From contig NC_088309.1 of NCBI RefSeq assembly GCF_910592395.1, positions 10,044,501 to 10,108,500 of the forward strand: a stretch of DNA of 64,000 nt, written 5' to 3'. A model generated the notes under the pieces. The model saw nothing but the letters and a program-made list of their open reading frames with translations. It had not been told where the DNA came from and did not search any database. This stretch comes from Lineus longissimus (taxonomy: Eukaryota; Nemertea; Pilidiophora; Heteronemertea; Lineidae). Positions 61,071 through 64,000 of the stretch are shown here, piece after piece. Within the stretch, counting starts at the first letter, position 1. Each line of letters begins with the position of its first letter. The position numbers and the translations under genes are program-made.

Positions 61071-61730
61071 AGCGAAGATGACCATTCCGGGGTGTGTGTA
61101 GGCTACCAGGAACCAAAATTGTTGGACATAGCTCAGGACTGGGCTCCTGGAACATGTTATCTTATTTCAAATTCTGTATAACTTCTCTTGACTCTGATGG
61201 GTGAGAAAACAACTAGAGAACTGTTTTGATTTCCTTCTTTGTCTAAACCTTTGAGGGCTTGGGTATCTTTGAGAGATTAGTGATTAAGTGTATGTTGATT
61301 GTGGACCATTTCGTCAATCCTACTGCTTATTTGAAACTGCTTGTGTTTGTTTCAGTTGGAAAACATTTATTCTTTTTATGTATGATGATGCTAAAGATGC
61401 ATTTTTCCGGAAAAAAAGAATTTGAAAATATCAAATTTGTCAAACGGTGTGGGAAAATCCATGAAATATCTTTCAGGAATGTTTTTCTTTTTATGTAATT
61501 TTAATAGAAGTATAAAGCCCTAAAAAACTATTTAAATGTTGTGCACTGGCATAGTGTGTGTGTCTTACCCATCAGGTCAAGGGATTTTGTTTTTCATGTG
61601 CATTATAATTAAATGTTTGTGGATATGTAGAGGTACGAGATCTTGCCAGGGCGCATTTCTCCGTTGAATTTGATGGCATGATTTTATCGTCTTCGTCAAT
61701 ATGAATAAAGTATATATACGGAAGAGTTGT
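61071..61730 (+). other. hnRNP K 3' UTR (inferred)
   Basis: Sequence after the stop codon, with AATAAA at 61704-61709 as the first clear polyadenylation signal. The 3' end is inferred and may lie further on. Confidence 0.4.
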
Positions 61731-64000
61731 TATTTTATGAAAGACTAGGTAACGAATGCACTGATGTTGATGAACACATTTTAACTGCAGAAAACATTTA
61801 TCAGAAATACACAAAAAGGCCGGCCTGATAGTGCCGGCGTGTTTGTTTTTGGTAAAAGTTTGTATTTTTGGGATGAGATTGCTTGATATTGGCTCCAGTT
61901 GTATGCCACTATTTTGACAGATAGCCGCTGGGGGATTTTCTGTTCAAAGTTTGCGTTGGCTGAGGACTTGGGTTGCCTTACGGTGTATCACTTCAATGAG
62001 TGCCTGACTCTAAACAAGAGAGGCTCCATGCTTCCTCAATTTAATATCCGTGGAAGCATGGACTCTCTGCTACAGAAATGTAATGGGATGTAAAACTGTG
62101 GTCAATATCGGTAGTATTCTCCCGATGTAAGTTTAACATTGTGTGATAAACATTTCATTGAACTATGTGCAGTTAGTGTCCCCACCCAGGTACCTGGAGT
62201 GTAATGTGAGTTGATTGATTTTCATTCACATTTCCGCCCCTCGTTGTTATTACCAAATCTGTTCCCTGTTCTTTCCCTGTATCCCACAAGTTGCAGGTTC
62301 GACATTTGTTAACGGTACCCCTAAACCTGTTTGTCATCGACAAAAGGGGACGCTTACTGCACAAGTTTTGGAGAACTGTTTTCACTTGTTTTATTAAAAA
62401 CTTGTTGAAATGGTCTTTCTTATCTGTTGTGTCTCGGTATCCTCTTGACTTCATGTTAAGGTGTCTCGATCCGATCTCTTTTCTTGTAGAAAAGTTCACC
62501 TGTCGCTTTCTTTCATCTAACTCGGAAGCGAGATAAGAATATGGGTTAGTACACTTAGCGCTTAGGACTGGCGACAACTTCTGTTGCCATGTGCAGGATA
62601 AAAAAATTTCCGCAGAATTTTGCAAAGGGTCGAAAAAGATTTTCTCATTGATAAAAAAAACTGAATTGATCCAAATTGTTCATAACAAAGTGCCGTAATA
62701 ATATGGTCAGTTTTTAGCAAACAGATGAGATTTTCAATTGCATTCTCGTCTAAAATGCACCAAACCGGTTAGTTCCTTCATATAGTGTCCTTAAAATGTC
62801 AAAAATCAGGGAATGACCCGTGAAATTTATTTTAATTTATTTTTTACTCCCATTTGTACCTTATCCAGTAAAAATTACTATAAAATGATCCAATTGCATT
62901 CCTTGGGATTAGGTAGTCCTAAATCTTTGTTATCTTCTCAAACGTCTGTTCACAGCAGTATTGATTTCAACTCTGCTTGATCTATTTTATCTGTAACTGT
63001 GTGTACATGCATGCTCCTATAGTTTGATTCTTTACAACTTGGCACACTTTCTGGACAAAGCTGTAAAGCCAGATGTACTCACGAGTTGGATCATCTTGTC
63101 ATGAATCAGACAACTACAAAGCTATGGTACTGGTAAATTGTCTATGTTTTCATCAACAAAATATTGTTTTCAATCAGCAGAGCACTTGAATTGGTTAAAA
63201 GTTCTTGCAAAAATAGTGTGTGAAGTCTACACTAATGTTTTTTTACAATGAATTTGGGGATGGGGTTATTTTTGGAAAGTCTGAAACTTCGCTTCGGATG
63301 GTGAAAAAAGAAATTTTGCCGCACAACTGCCAAAATCAAAATTGATTTCGGCGAAAGTTATCCGTAGGAACATTTAATTGTACCCGTCTTCCTTTCTTTG
63401 GTGATTCGTTGCAATTATTCGTTTAACTGCCAAATCGAGTAGGCCCTGCTAAGTTTAACGGTTGATTATAGTGTAATACATGGCCCTATATTTTTACACC
63501 CCGAGCATAATTCACCTAGATCATTTTATCTGTAGAGTATTGATTTATATGTTAACACGTGCGTTCTGATTTTAATCGTAGACTACGTTGAGTATCCTTG
63601 TAGAGTAATCATGCATGTTTCATATCATTAAGATTGTCTCCAAGAGATTTTTCATTTGTCATAGTATCATAAAAACTCTTGTTGTTGAAGTTTCAGTCTG
63701 GTACTAATAACTGTCTTCTATAAACTCGTTCATGAAATTCTAATCACAATACTTTCCTTTATTGCGATAATTTCTGGCATTATTTTTTCTAACGTTCTCG
63801 ATTTATTGGTTGGAACAATCCAAAACATCCAAAATCAGTTTAATAGCCGAGACGCATTAAAAAGGTGAGTTTTTCATGAAAGTGAACCTTTAATTTTGAA
63901 ATAGAGTCATTCTTTTGGAGAATATATTAATCAGATTTCACTTCGACATTTGTTATAAGAACCATCTACATGTATATGACTGGTCAGTTTCTCCACCTTG
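61731..64000. other. Downstream DNA, no recognised gene
   Basis: AT-rich sequence. The longest frame, 62173-62625 on the minus strand (150 codons, starting MQNSAEIFLSCTWQQKLSPV), has no recognised domain and could lie antisense to a longer hnRNP K 3' UTR. Confidence 0.35.

Noticed and set aside
62173-62625. 150-codon minus-strand frame downstream of hnRNP K
   Set aside because: No domain, signal or splice evidence. It is probably antisense to 3' UTR or intergenic DNA, and is kept only as a note in the downstream region.

Overview
This is nuclear genomic DNA from an animal: three protein-coding genes with GT-AG introns, long AT-rich introns and intergenic space, minisatellites and many small transposon relics. 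The protein sequences are clearly bilaterian and not vertebrate. The repeats (a pogo-like MITE family, an element beginning CTCAGCTGACT and ending GGGCCTCTTG, CR1/L2-type LINE tails) fit a marine invertebrate, perhaps a lophotrochozoan or an invertebrate deuterostome. I cannot name the species. There are no bacterial operons, phages or CRISPR arrays.

Layout. (1) 1-4.5 kb: IFT22/RABL5 (+), a small GTPase-like subunit of the intraflagellar transport B complex. All six coding exons are present (188 aa), with a 160-bp tandem duplication just upstream and a DNA-transposon insertion in intron 4. (2) 4.5-10.2 kb: intergenic, with an inverted repeat, a degenerate array, a 32-bp minisatellite and a 62-bp duplication. 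(3) 10.2-12.2 kb: DET1 (-), the CUL4-DDB1-COP1 ubiquitin ligase component, in two coding exons (555 aa), preceded by an overlapping upstream ORF. (4) 12.4-29.5 kb: the divergent intergenic region between DET1 and the next gene. It holds several MITEs, two minisatellites, two exon-like segments, a 47-aa hydrophobic micro-ORF and clusters of candidate regulatory motifs (YY1-like pair, CTCF-like site, promoter-like cluster). (5) 29.6-61.1 kb: an hnRNP K orthologue (+) in 12 coding exons (518 aa), with a 19-kb first intron, three KH domains and a Gly/Arg- and Met/Asn-rich linker. (6) 61.1-64 kb: its 3' UTR and downstream DNA.

The genes are housekeeping or regulatory genes (cilium assembly, ubiquitin ligation, RNA binding) and do not form one pathway. 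The most unusual feature is in hnRNP K intron 10. There the 5' splice site of the exon before KH3 starts a 43-bp unit repeated five times, so five GTAAGT donors lie in tandem, and every downstream donor would disrupt KH3. The other point of interest is the low-complexity linker of this hnRNP K, which differs from the vertebrate one.

All gene models come from reading exon translations and splice sites by eye. UTR ends and transcription starts are inferences.
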